64,000 nucleotides of DNA, taken from the NCBI RefSeq assembly GCF_032062175.1, contig NZ_DAMBQK010000003.1, forward strand, positions 62,001-126,000. The letters are read 5' to 3'. The notes under the pieces were generated by a model. That model saw only the letters and a list, made by a program, of their open reading frames with translations. It made no database searches and had not been told where the DNA came from. How positions within the stretch are numbered: the stretch's first letter is position 1; every line of letters starts with the position of its first letter. This document shows positions 26,891-35,375 of the stretch, in pieces. The translations under genes were made by a program, and so were the position numbers. The stretch is from Atlantibacter sp032062175 (GTDB lineage Bacteria; Pseudomonadota; Gammaproteobacteria; Enterobacterales; Enterobacteriaceae).

Positions 26891-28330
26891 ATGCATAACA
26901 CTCAACAACTCCGTATGGGCTACATATGGATGATTTGCCTGGTCGCCGCCTGCGGTGGCCTGTTATTTGGTTACGACTGGGTGGTGATTGGCGGGGCGAA
27001 ACCCTTTTATGAGGCCTATTTCAATATTACCGATCCGGCGGTGTCCGGCTGGGCGATGAGCTCCGCGCTGGTAGGCTGCATTTTCGGCGCGTTTATCTCG
27101 GGCTGGTGCGCCGACAGGCTGGGCCGCAAAATCCCGCTGATCATTGCGGCAATCCTGTTTACGCTTTCGGCGTGGGGCACGGCAGTCGCCACTCACTTCG
27201 ATCTGTTCGTGGTGTTCCGTATTGTGGGTGGTATCGGGATTGGCCTGGCAGCGGCAGTAAGCCCGATGTATATCGCCGAAGTCAGTCCGGCGGAAAAGCG
27301 CGGCAAGTTCGTGGCTATCAACCAGCTGACAATCGTGATCGGCGTGCTGGCCGCGCAGTTGATTAACCTGGCGATTGCCCAACCGGTGGCCGCTAACGCC
27401 ACACTGATGGAAATCCAGCAGAGCTGGAACGGTCAGATGGGCTGGCGCTGGATGTTCGCCGCCTGCGGAGTACCGTCGTTCCTGTTCCTGGTGATGATGT
27501 TCTTTGTGCCGGAATCTCCGCGCTGGCTGGCCTATGCCGGGAAAACCGAACGCGCCCGTAAAACGCTGCTGAAAATCGGTTCGCAACACTATGCCGATAC
27601 GACTCTTGCGGACATTAAGCAGACCCTGAGCGCTGATGCCAGCGCCCAGAAAGTGAGTTATTCCGCCCTGCTGGAGCCAAAAGTGAAGCCGATTATCATC
27701 ATCGGCATGGTGCTGGCGGTGTTCCAGCAGTGGTGCGGCATTAACGTCATCTTTAACTACGCCCAGGAAATTTTCGCCTCCGCCGGTTTCGATATTAACA
27801 GCACGCTGAAATCGATTGTCGCCACGGGCTTAATCAACCTGGTGTTCACCCTCATCGCGCTGCCGCTGGTCGATAAACTGGGCCGTCGCAAGCTGATGCT
27901 GATTGGCGCGGCGGGCCTGACGGTGATTTATGCGCTGATCGCCGCCGCCTACGGCCTGGGCATTCTCGGCTGGCCGGTGCTGGTACTGGTGCTTGCCGCT
28001 ATCGCCATTTACGCGCTGACTCTCGCGCCAGTTACCTGGGTGTTGCTGTCGGAAATCTTCCCCAACCGGGTGCGCGGCCTGGCCATGTCGGTCGGTACGC
28101 TGGCGCTGTGGGTGGCCTGCTTTATTCTCACCTACACCTTCCCGCTGCTGAACGCCGGGCTGGGCGCGGCGGGTAGCTTTATGCTCTATGGCGTGATTTG
28201 CGCGGCAGGTTATATTTTCGTCCTGCGTAAAGTGCCGGAAACCAAAGGCGTCACGCTGGAAGCACTGGAAAAACAAATGGCAGACGGCAATCCGCTGCAT
28301 GCCTCCTCCGCGCATCGCGTAAGCCAGTAA
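26891..28330 (+). CDS. Sugar porter family MFS transporter (XylE/AraE-like)
   Basis: A 479-residue, twelve-helix sugar/H+ symporter. Family signatures are clear: GGLLFGYDWVVIGGA in helix 1, ADRLGRKIPL after helix 2, the PESPRWL motif before helix 7, and the C-terminal PETKGVTLEALEKQ. It begins 60 bases after the DUF5107 gene, with a short GC-rich hairpin in the gap, and its stop overlaps the start of the mutarotase gene by one base. The imported sugar is not identified by sequence. Confidence 0.92.
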   Translation: MHNTQQLRMGYIWMICLVAACGGLLFGYDWVVIGGAKPFYEAYFNITDPAVSGWAMSSALVGCIFGAFISGWCADRLGRKIPLIIAAILFTLSAWGTAVATHFDLFVVFRIVGGIGIGLAAAVSPMYIAEVSPAEKRGKFVAINQLTIVIGVLAAQLINLAIAQPVAANATLMEIQQSWNGQMGWRWMFAACGVPSFLFLVMMFFVPESPRWLAYAGKTERARKTLLKIGSQHYADTTLADIKQTLSADASAQKVSYSALLEPKVKPIIIIGMVLAVFQQWCGINVIFNYAQEIFASAGFDINSTLKSIVATGLINLVFTLIALPLVDKLGRRKLMLIGAAGLTVIYALIAAAYGLGILGWPVLVLVLAAIAIYALTLAPVTWVLLSEIFPNRVRGLAMSVGTLALWVACFILTYTFPLLNAGLGAAGSFMLYGVICAAGYIFVLRKVPETKGVTLEALEKQMADGNPLHASSAHRVSQ

Positions 28331-29184
28331 TGGAGATCTTCACGCTACAAAACCCGCATCTTCAGATGCGGGTCACCTCACAAGGCGCGGCACTGCTGGC
28401 GCTGGAAACCGCCACTCAGCAACCGATACTCCGTCCCTGGCAGGGCGATACTCCCTTTCATGCTGGCGAAAGCTCGCTATTTCCGATGTTACCGCTGGCA
28501 AACCGGGTAGCAGGAAACCGTTTTGCTCAACGTGGTAAAACGGTTAATTTGCCCGCCAGGCCTGGCGATCGGGACGGATTTTTACATGGCAATGGTTGGT
28601 TAACACAGTGGGAAGTCTCTGAAATCAAAGAGAACGCCATCACCCTGCAACGGCGTGCGAAGGAGACATGCGGCTTCGACTATCATGCACAAATCACTTA
28701 TACCCTTGCAGAGACCCGGTTTATCGCGCAGTTAGTGATTACTCACTGTGGCGCTACACCAATGCTTTATGGGGCGGGGTTTCATCCTTTCTTTGCCAAA
28801 ACGCCGCAAACGCAGCTGCAATTTTCTGCCAGCGGGTACTGGCCTGAAGATGAACGGCATTTACCGCTTGAATGGGCCTCTGTCATACCCGCCGCGCTGG
28901 ATTTCATGGTGCCGTCCAGGCCTGGCGCGCAATGGATGAACAATGCATATTCCGGCTGGAATGGCGTTGCCCGGCTCATCAACGATGAAAGTGCAATTAT
29001 TCTCCGTAGTGATACTCCGTGGCTGATGGTTTATCAGACGCCGCAAAGTGAATTTATTTGCCTGGAACCCCAGACGCATCCGGTAAACGCCCATAATCAG
29101 CCAGGGCAGCCGGGATTGCGGTTATTAATGGCGGGAGAGCATTTGGCATTTACCCTCCACATTGAGGCGCTGCAACAGTTGTGA
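28330..29184 (+). CDS. Aldose 1-epimerase (GalM-like mutarotase)
   Basis: A 284-residue member of the aldose 1-epimerase family, translationally coupled to the sugar porter (TAATG overlap). Recognisable elements are FPMLPLANRVAGNRF near residue 55, the histidine in FLHGNGWL (about residue 80) and YGAGFHPFF near residue 145, which fit the catalytic histidines of GalM-type enzymes. It would equilibrate the anomers of the imported sugar. Somewhat shorter than GalM itself (about 345), and closer in length to YihR/YphB-type relatives. Confidence 0.85.
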   Translation: MEIFTLQNPHLQMRVTSQGAALLALETATQQPILRPWQGDTPFHAGESSLFPMLPLANRVAGNRFAQRGKTVNLPARPGDRDGFLHGNGWLTQWEVSEIKENAITLQRRAKETCGFDYHAQITYTLAETRFIAQLVITHCGATPMLYGAGFHPFFAKTPQTQLQFSASGYWPEDERHLPLEWASVIPAALDFMVPSRPGAQWMNNAYSGWNGVARLINDESAIILRSDTPWLMVYQTPQSEFICLEPQTHPVNAHNQPGQPGLRLLMAGEHLAFTLHIEALQQL

Positions 29185-29191
29185 AATTTTC

Positions 29192-29232
29192 CAGACCCTT
29201 TCAGAATAATGAAAAGGGTCTGAGCATTTTCT
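29192..29232 (+). terminator. Terminator after the mutarotase gene
   Basis: CAGACCCTTT (29192-29201) and AAAGGGTCTG (29213-29222) form a perfect 10-base stem with a T-rich tail, ending the DUF5107 operon. Confidence 0.85.
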
Positions 29233-29557
29233 TAATCTCTCCGTATTTTCGCCCCTGAAATTTTGTGACGCACTTATCAAAACAAGAACAAATTTATCAG
29301 GTCAAAAGTTTCACCTATGAAAAGTGTTTATTTGTATAATTAATGCAACATCTTGATAAAAAACAACATTAATCTTTAACATTTATATAAATGCTTTCCT
29401 TTTTTACCAGTAAAAGCTTTTTTTGTTAAAACCGAGATATATATCTTTGTTTAACCCTAAGGTATTAAAAAACCGCGCAGGCCGAACCGTTGATCAGTGG
29501 GCGATATTTAATATTATATTAACCAGACCCCTGCTTGATCTTGTTTAAGGCCTATCG
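29233..29557. other. AT-rich intergenic stretch without a recognised gene
   Basis: About 325 bases of clearly AT-rich DNA. I see no convincing open frame, RNA gene or repeat in it. Its composition, and that of the next gene, contrast with the GC-richer sugar operon on the left, marking the start of an accessory stretch. Confidence 0.4.
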
Positions 29558-30424
29558 ATGAAACAACTTCGCAGCCTAAAATGGTTTGGACGCAAAGAGA
29601 ATTCAGTTTCTATCGCAAGGACTCGCCCGCAAAATCAGGAATTACCGAATGATGAGTCAGATCATTCTTTGCATACTCACATTTATTATTTCTGGATAAA
29701 GTGGTCATCTGGCAAGGTATACCTGCGTGCAGCGTTAACGACACCCACGCCAGGAATTTTACATAATGTACCCGGCCCGGGATATCAACAAACTATCAGG
29801 AACAATTCACTTAACGGATTAGCTCTTCTAAAAAAGTGGAATACCCCATCGCCTGGATACCTCAGAGGCGCGATAAACATGCGCTCAGTTGCCATGACAG
29901 GGGAATTTCACAATCATTTTCGTACAGGTATTATTTCAAATACATACCACGCTTGCCTCACAAACACGACGCCCAGCAACCCGCAACCCTCGTATGTTCA
30001 GCGATTCTTATCAGCTCTCTCAGTAGACTCGTTAATAGCCAGCGCCTCGATCTCGCTTAAGGCATTACGTGACCAGAATCGGAATATTCCGTTACTGAAG
30101 GATTTGAAGCATCGGGGCAAATACTTATCCGAAGATTTTGATTATGCTGGCGGGAAAAGTTTTGCGATTAATCGGCGAAGGAATAAGCGTTACTCTCGTG
30201 CCTTCACCGCGAATTCACAAAAATCATCAGGGCTTTATTACGGGCGTCGGGTTTATGGTGACAGGGCTTATACATTGTTGCTCCGATCAGAATGGAATAA
30301 TACCCGTACCCTTGCAGTAATGGATAGTCTGTGGCTTGATAGCGCAAACATTAAACATTTATCTGCTACCTACCCGTTGAAAAATCAAAAGGCCAAACAA
30401 TGTGCATTCGAAAATACCGAATAA
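29558..30424 (+). CDS. Orphan ORF, possible hypothetical protein
   Basis: A 288-codon open frame that I cannot assign to a family. Composition is unusual: many Asn, Ser, Thr, Arg and Tyr, few acidic residues, and no signal peptide or membrane helix. A plausible ribosome-binding site (TAAGG, about nine bases before the ATG) and its length argue for a real gene, while the low-complexity character and AT-rich context mean it could also be a decayed gene with an accidentally open frame; shorter open frames exist in other phases at 29836-30060 and 30138-30320. It ends just before a hairpin. Confidence 0.4.
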   Translation: MKQLRSLKWFGRKENSVSIARTRPQNQELPNDESDHSLHTHIYYFWIKWSSGKVYLRAALTTPTPGILHNVPGPGYQQTIRNNSLNGLALLKKWNTPSPGYLRGAINMRSVAMTGEFHNHFRTGIISNTYHACLTNTTPSNPQPSYVQRFLSALSVDSLIASASISLKALRDQNRNIPLLKDLKHRGKYLSEDFDYAGGKSFAINRRRNKRYSRAFTANSQKSSGLYYGRRVYGDRAYTLLLRSEWNNTRTLAVMDSLWLDSANIKHLSATYPLKNQKAKQCAFENTE

Positions 30425-30425
30425 T

Positions 30426-30469
30426 ATAACCATAAAATCAACGCAAGTGATTCTATGGTTATAACTTTT
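30426..30469 (+). terminator. AT-rich hairpin after the orphan ORF
   Basis: ATAACCATA (30426-30434) pairs with TATGGTTAT (30454-30462), followed by AACTTTTA. The stem is AT-rich with a 19-base loop, so termination would be weak, but its position just past the stop codon supports the orphan ORF being a transcription unit. Confidence 0.4.
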
Positions 30470-30611
30470 AACGCATGATCAGCGCATACATCCACATTGG
30501 TAACCAACCCTACTGAAGGCTAATTCAGAAGCCGGGCTTGACTTACTTAAGGAAGGGTCAAGTTCATAAATAAAATTCGAATCTCATCCGGCATAAGCAG
30601 AGGAGTTATTG

Positions 30612-31304
30612 ATGAGTCAATACTGGTCAGACGACAATATGCTTTTTTCACTGGTAAAAGAAAAACTCTTTGTTGCTTTAGTCGGCGATGTTATGGATAC
30701 GATGGGTTTACAACATCAATTCTTGAATCCGCAACTTAAACCTATTGATCCCAATATGGTGATTATTGGTCGCGCTATGCCGGTACTGGAAGCCGATTTT
30801 TTTCAACAGCAGGCAACGGGTCATAATGAAATAAGCGAAAAGCCGTTTGGTTTACTGTTTCATGCATTAGACGATCTTAAGGAAAATGAAATATTTATTT
30901 GTGCTGGAGGGTCGCTGCGTTATGCCCAGTGGGGTGGCTTAATGACGATGCGTGCGCTTCAGTGCGGCGCTGCGGGGGCGGTTATTCATGGCTTCCATCG
31001 CGATACGAATGAAATCCTGCGTCTTAACTTTCCCGTCGCGTCTTTTGGCAGTTACGCCCAGGACCAGGGCCCGCGCGGCAAGGTGGTTGACTGGCGCGTG
31101 CCCATTGAGCTTGATGGCGTACGTGTGGCACCCGGCGATGTCATCTATGGCGATCGGGATGGCGTATTAGTTATCCCCGCCCAGGCCGTGGATGATGCCT
31201 TCCACGGCGCATTCGAAAAAGCCGAAGGGGAAGGCAGGATATTAGCCGCACTTAAGGAAGGTATGACGACGGTTGAAGCCTACAACAAATTCGGAATTAT
31301 ATAA
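30612..31304 (+). CDS. RraA-family protein (HMG aldolase/oxaloacetate decarboxylase-like)
   Basis: A 230-residue member of the RraA / 4-hydroxy-4-methyl-2-oxoglutarate aldolase family. The enzyme-type motif is present: GGSLRYAQWGGLMTMRA followed by GAAGAVIHGFHRD, where the Arg-Asp pair is expected to bind the metal-bound 2-oxo acid, so a pyruvate-releasing aldolase or oxaloacetate decarboxylase is more likely than an RNase E regulator. The ATG at 30612 lies six bases after AGGAG and is preferred to the TTG at 30609. An IclR-family gene follows, typical of aromatic or sugar-acid catabolic loci, but the rest of such a pathway is missing. Confidence 0.85.
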   Translation: MSQYWSDDNMLFSLVKEKLFVALVGDVMDTMGLQHQFLNPQLKPIDPNMVIIGRAMPVLEADFFQQQATGHNEISEKPFGLLFHALDDLKENEIFICAGGSLRYAQWGGLMTMRALQCGAAGAVIHGFHRDTNEILRLNFPVASFGSYAQDQGPRGKVVDWRVPIELDGVRVAPGDVIYGDRDGVLVIPAQAVDDAFHGAFEKAEGEGRILAALKEGMTTVEAYNKFGII

Positions 31305-31627
31305 GTCGTCCCGATCCTTAACATTATTTATGGGGTTTCAAATGAAAAATATCGTATCGAAACGAAGCCAGTTTATGAGACACCCGGTTTCAATATTATT
31401 TCATTTGAAGCTATTTTAATGCCAGGCCTCACTTCGCGCGTTAAAGCATCAATATTACCCATTAAAGAAGGGTTGAAAGTCCGAATTAAGTTGAATTAGC
31501 TGTAATTGAGAACCCTGATAGATTTTATTACTTCTTTTTTTTGAAATGGTCAACACCCTGTTAAGCGATAAGCGCCCCGCCTGTCGTCGGCACACTTTAC
31601 TCATCTTAATATTTTCTGGGAGGCAGA
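31305..31627. other. Gap between RraA-like and IclR genes, possible gene remnant
   Basis: This AT-rich gap has no complete gene. One phase is open for about 55 codons and ends at a TAG near 31500 (residues such as VYETPGFNIISFEAILMPGL), but it has no ATG with a ribosome-binding site near its beginning. It may be the remnant of a decayed gene; a 25-codon frame starting at 31341 overlaps it in another phase. Function cannot be judged. Confidence 0.3.
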
Positions 31628-32413
31628 ATGTCTAATCGCACCGCCGCGTACCGCGCCCCGGCATTAAGTCGGGGGCTTCAGGTGCTCATGCATCTGGCTA
31701 ACTGCGGTACGCCCAAAAGCATGGGACAGTTAGTGATCGAACTGGAGTCATCATTCAGTCAACTTTTCCGTATCGTCGTCTGTCTGGAAGATGAAGGGTA
31801 TCTTTCTCAGGATGCACAGCGCTATTACCACCTGACGGATAAACTCTTGTTGCGCAACAGCCCTCACTGGATCCGTGAGCTGGCGACGTCGCCGTTTTGC
31901 ATCGATCAAATGAGAGACTTTAGCTGGCGAACCAATCAGCCCTGCCATCTTGCAGCCTGCCATGACAACGCGATTCGTATCTGCGCGCATGCCCATCCCG
32001 ATTTCACGCCGTCAATCAGCGCGCGCGAAGGGTCGGTGTTGAATACGGTTAAGTCCAGCTCATCGCTGCTTTTTCTCGCCATGGCGAACGATCATGACGC
32101 ATGGTCGCTGATGCGTAACTACAGGCTTGACCACACGTTACGTGGCGTGCTAACGGAACAGCTCGCTGAAATCGCGTTGCAGGGATATGCGCAAATTGTG
32201 CACGATCACATCGTGGGGTTGACCTCTATTTCTTATCCGATAAAGGGGATTGATGGTTTTGCCAAAGCGGTAATTACCTGTCCCTATTTCGAACGGGTAC
32301 CGGGCAATTTTCAGGAAGTGAAACGGGCGCTGGAAACGCTGGCCCATAGCCTGAGTGAGGAGCTGTGCCGGTTAGTATTCAGGCCTGAAGCGCAAGCGCT
32401 CAGGCCTGAATAA
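31628..32413 (+). CDS. IclR-family transcriptional regulator
   Basis: A 261-residue regulator with an N-terminal winged helix-turn-helix (ALSRGLQVLMHLANCGTPKSMGQLVIEL in outline, residues 12-40) and the IclR effector-binding domain. GGGAGG stands just before the ATG. It probably controls the RraA-like gene upstream, a small-molecule acid being the usual type of effector. The end of the gene carries two copies of the short direct repeat CAGGCCTGAA (32381 and 32401 region). Confidence 0.85.
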   Translation: MSNRTAAYRAPALSRGLQVLMHLANCGTPKSMGQLVIELESSFSQLFRIVVCLEDEGYLSQDAQRYYHLTDKLLLRNSPHWIRELATSPFCIDQMRDFSWRTNQPCHLAACHDNAIRICAHAHPDFTPSISAREGSVLNTVKSSSSLLFLAMANDHDAWSLMRNYRLDHTLRGVLTEQLAEIALQGYAQIVHDHIVGLTSISYPIKGIDGFAKAVITCPYFERVPGNFQEVKRALETLAHSLSEELCRLVFRPEAQALRPE

Positions 32414-32416
32414 CGG

Positions 32417-33661
32417 TTATTTATAAACTGGCAGCAGATTCATGCTAAACAAAATATGGATTAACGCGTTGGCGGCACCGAAGAGCAGGATCAGTGCAAT
32501 CATCGCGTTGCCACCCCACACCCGGTAGCGCGGGCTACCGAAACGTTGCCGGGAAGCGCGCGCCAGCAGTGCCGGAACAATCGCCGCCCACACCGTGGCG
32601 GCAAGCCCGGCGAATCCGATAGCGTATATAAACCCGTTCGGCCAGATTAAACCACCGAGGATTGGCGGTAAGAACGTCACCAGCGCGGTTTTAAACCGCC
32701 CCTGGCGGCTGTCGTCGAATTTAAACAGGTCGGCCAGATAGTCAAATAAGCCTAACGTCACGCCCAGGAAGGAGCTGGCGACCGCGAAGTTAGAGAAAAC
32801 GGTTAATAGCAGATCGAGGGTTGAGCTGCTTAATAAGCCGCTCAGGGTTTGCACCAGTACGTCAATATTGCCGCCCTTTTCGGCGATGTCGATAAACGCC
32901 GGGCGCGGAATATTGCCCATAGTGCCTACCAGCCAGATCACATACAGCACCAGCGCCATTAACGTGCCTAATAGCAGGCAGCGGCGAATGGTTAACGGAT
33001 CTTTGCCGTAATACTTCATCAGGCTCGGTACGTTGCCGTGATAGCCAAACGACGCCAGGCAGAACGGCAGCGTCATCAACACATACGGCAGATATTGCGG
33101 GGCAACCTCCGCTTCATTCAGCAGTACTGCTGGCTGGACGTGCCACAGCAGGCCGCCAAAGGTCATAAAAAAGGTAAGGATTTTGGCGCCCAGAACGAGG
33201 GTGGTCATCCGGCTCACCGCCCGGGTGCTTAGCCAGACGATAAACGCCACCGCTAAGGCAAACAACAATCCCCCCAGCCTGGCCGGGAAATCAATATTCA
33301 TTTGCGAGAAAGTGTGATGAATAACCGATCCGCTGGCAGAGATATAGGCGTAGGTTAATATATAAAGTACAAACGCAACGGTAACGCCATTAATAATATT
33401 CCAGTGTTTACCTAGCAGATCTTTGGTAATGGTGTCGAAGCTTGCCCCTATATGATAATTAAGATTCGCTTCCAGGATCATTAATCCGGAATGCAACATA
33501 CAAAACCAGGTAAAGACTAATGCCAGCAGTGACCAAAAAAACCAGGCGCCGGACATAACAACCGGCAATGAAAACATGCCTGCGCCAATAATGGTTCCAC
33601 CAATAATCATCGCGCCGCCAATTAACGACGGGGTACTATTTGTAACCGATAATGTAGCCAT
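32417..33661 (-). CDS. tnaB: TnaB, tryptophan/aromatic amino acid permease
   Basis: A 414-residue, eleven-helix inner-membrane transporter of the aromatic amino acid permease family (TnaB, Mtr, TyrP). Typical N-terminus: SLIGGAMIIGGTIIGAGMFSLP at about residues 12-33, in outline. The start at 33661 is chosen over the frame opening at 33733 because MATLSVTNSTPS lines up with TnaB and a GAGGA element precedes it. Position directly after tnaA identifies it as the low-affinity tryptophan importer of the tna operon. The 203-base gap to tnaA holds an ERIC element and a hairpin. Confidence 0.88.
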   Translation of the reverse strand: MATLSVTNSTPSLIGGAMIIGGTIIGAGMFSLPVVMSGAWFFWSLLALVFTWFCMLHSGLMILEANLNYHIGASFDTITKDLLGKHWNIINGVTVAFVLYILTYAYISASGSVIHHTFSQMNIDFPARLGGLLFALAVAFIVWLSTRAVSRMTTLVLGAKILTFFMTFGGLLWHVQPAVLLNEAEVAPQYLPYVLMTLPFCLASFGYHGNVPSLMKYYGKDPLTIRRCLLLGTLMALVLYVIWLVGTMGNIPRPAFIDIAEKGGNIDVLVQTLSGLLSSSTLDLLLTVFSNFAVASSFLGVTLGLFDYLADLFKFDDSRQGRFKTALVTFLPPILGGLIWPNGFIYAIGFAGLAATVWAAIVPALLARASRQRFGSPRYRVWGGNAMIALILLFGAANALIHILFSMNLLPVYK

Positions 33662-33697
33662 GTAGCGTTTTCCTCGCGAGGCTAAATACACTTCACC

Positions 33698-33798
33698 ATT
33701 CAAGCTGTATCTGCGTTGGCTGCCTTCGTTCACCCCAGTCGCTTATTTATGTAAGATCCTGGGGATTCACTCAGTTGCCGCCTTGATACAGCTCGAAT
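33698..33798. repeat. ERIC element (enterobacterial repetitive intergenic consensus)
   Basis: The element has inverted terminal arms (ATTCAAGCTGTATC at 33698-33711 and GATACAGCTCGAAT at 33785-33798, one mismatch) and inside them ATGTAAGATCCTGGGGATTC and its partner CACCCCAGTCGCTTATTT, which match the well-known ERIC1R and ERIC2 primer sites with one or two changes. At 101 bp it is shorter than the 127-bp consensus, so it is a natural shortened variant. It lies in transcribed DNA between tnaA and tnaB. Confidence 0.9.
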
Positions 33799-33834
33799 AG
33801 TTTTGTGTATTCTTTATCCTGGAACAAATATTGA

Positions 33835-33855
33835 GCGCTCCTGTTGCGGGAGCGC
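33835..33855 (-). terminator. Hairpin downstream of tnaA
   Basis: GCGCTCC (33835-33841) pairs with GGAGCGC (33849-33855) ten bases after the tnaA stop. The following minus-strand sequence is AT-rich but without a continuous T-run, so it may act as a partial terminator that lowers tnaB expression relative to tnaA. Confidence 0.5.
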
Positions 33856-33864
33856 CTGTTTATA

Positions 33865-35253
33865 TTATTTAACGGGTTTCAGGCGAGCGACAAAGTGGCG
33901 CAGCACAGGCGGCTCATAGGTGAAGGTCAACCCTTTGATGGTGGACGCGCGCGCTTTCACGGCAATTAACGCATCGGCGATGTAATCCATATGGTCATTG
34001 GTATAAACGCGGCGCGGTATGGTCAGACGCAGCAGTTCCATTGGCGACGGTTTCTGCTCGCCGGTTTCCGGGTCGCGGCCCAGCAGCAGTGAACCAATCT
34101 CTACGCTACGGATGCCCGCTTCGAGGTACAGTTCGTTATTCAGCGCATGCGCCGGGAACTGTTCCGCCGGGATGTGGGGTAGCAGCAGTTTGGCGTCGAC
34201 AAACACCGCGTGACCGCCGGTCGGGTACTGAATTGGGATACCGCCTTCGCGCAGACGTTCGCCCAGATATTCCACCTGGTTGATACGGTACGCCAGGAAG
34301 TCTTCATTGGTGCCCTCTTCCAGGCCAATCGCCAGCGCTTCCATATCGCGCCCCGCCAGCCCGCCATAGGTGACAAAGCCTTCCATCGGCACACAGCGGA
34401 TTCGAACTTCGTTAAACAGGTCTTCGTCGTCGCGGAAGCAGCACAGGCCGCCAATGTTCACCAGCGGATCTTTCTTCGCAGACATAGTCAGCATGTCGCC
34501 GTACTGGTACATCTCGCGGATAATCTCTTTCACGCTTTTACTGGCGTAGCCTTCTTCGCGCTGCTTGATAAACCAGGCGTTTTCGCAGAAGCGCGCGGAG
34601 TCGATGACTACCGGAATATTGTGCTGTTTGGCGATGTCATACACTTCGCGCATATTCGCCAGCGACACCGGCTGCCCGCCAGAGCTATTACAGGTAACGG
34701 TGGTAATGATTGCCGCTACGTTTTCCGCACCGTGTTCCGCAATAGTTGCCTTCAACTGCGGGATATCGAAATTGCCTTTCCAGTCATACCAGGAGGTGGT
34801 GTCGAACGCTTTCGGCGTCACCACGTTAATCGCTTTCGCGCCGTTTAACTCGACGTGCGCGGCGGTGGTATCAAAGTGGAAGTTGGAAATAAACACCGGG
34901 CGTTTGGATTTGCAGCGCGCAATCAGGCTGGGGAACAGGATCTGCTCCGCGCCACGGCCCTGGTGGGTCGGGATGGTGTAGGGATAGCCGATAATCTCCT
35001 GCACTTTTTCGCACAGATTGAAGTAGTTGCGTGAACCGGCGTAGGCTTCGTCGCCCATCATCAGGCCAGCCCACTGGCGGTCGCTCATTGCCCCGGTGCC
35101 GGAGTCGGTCAGCAGATCGATATAGACATCTTCGCTTTTTAGCAGGAAAGGGTTATATCCCGCTTCTTCCAGCGCTTTAACGCGATCGTCAAAGGTGGTC
35201 ATGCGAATGTTTTCAACCATTTTAATGCGGAACGGCTCAGGAATGCGTTTCAT
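33865..35253 (-). CDS. tnaA: TnaA, tryptophanase (Proteus-type)
   Basis: A 462-residue PLP-dependent beta-eliminating lyase converting L-tryptophan to indole, pyruvate and ammonia. The PLP lysine lies in MSAKKD (residues 257-262), and THQGRGAEQI and SARFCENAWF are conserved active-site segments. From memory, several stretches (RIKMVENIR near the start, CVPMEGFVTYGGLAGRD, IPIQYPTGGHAVFVD) fit Proteus vulgaris tryptophanase better than the 471-residue E. coli enzyme, and it is also related to tyrosine phenol-lyase. A perfect GGAGGATATAT precedes the ATG. Upstream lies a TnaC leader, so expression should be tryptophan-inducible by antitermination. Confidence 0.93.
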   Translation of the reverse strand: MKRIPEPFRIKMVENIRMTTFDDRVKALEEAGYNPFLLKSEDVYIDLLTDSGTGAMSDRQWAGLMMGDEAYAGSRNYFNLCEKVQEIIGYPYTIPTHQGRGAEQILFPSLIARCKSKRPVFISNFHFDTTAAHVELNGAKAINVVTPKAFDTTSWYDWKGNFDIPQLKATIAEHGAENVAAIITTVTCNSSGGQPVSLANMREVYDIAKQHNIPVVIDSARFCENAWFIKQREEGYASKSVKEIIREMYQYGDMLTMSAKKDPLVNIGGLCCFRDDEDLFNEVRIRCVPMEGFVTYGGLAGRDMEALAIGLEEGTNEDFLAYRINQVEYLGERLREGGIPIQYPTGGHAVFVDAKLLLPHIPAEQFPAHALNNELYLEAGIRSVEIGSLLLGRDPETGEQKPSPMELLRLTIPRRVYTNDHMDYIADALIAVKARASTIKGLTFTYEPPVLRHFVARLKPVK

Positions 35254-35375
35254 AATATATCCTCCAAAAAATTACCCTGCTGCGCGGAAAATATTTACGG
35301 CGGATCAATGCGCAATAAATATCATCCAAACGCAGTGTTCAGATTGTCTGTTTTAATAAGGGAATAACCGGAGAA

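Noticed and set aside
28380..28580. CCAGGCCTGGC repeats in the mutarotase gene (also 28917-28927)
   Set aside because: Two copies of a short palindrome within coding sequence that encode ordinary residues; probably codon-level coincidence.
29836..30320. Two shorter plus-strand frames (29836-30060 and 30138-30320) inside the orphan ORF
   Set aside because: They overlap a longer frame with a better ribosome-binding site. They were kept in mind as a sign that the orphan might be a decayed gene, but not called.
31341..31418. 25-codon frame MKNIVSKRSQF... after the RraA-like gene
   Set aside because: Too short, no conserved features, and it overlaps another open phase; reported only as a possible remnant region.
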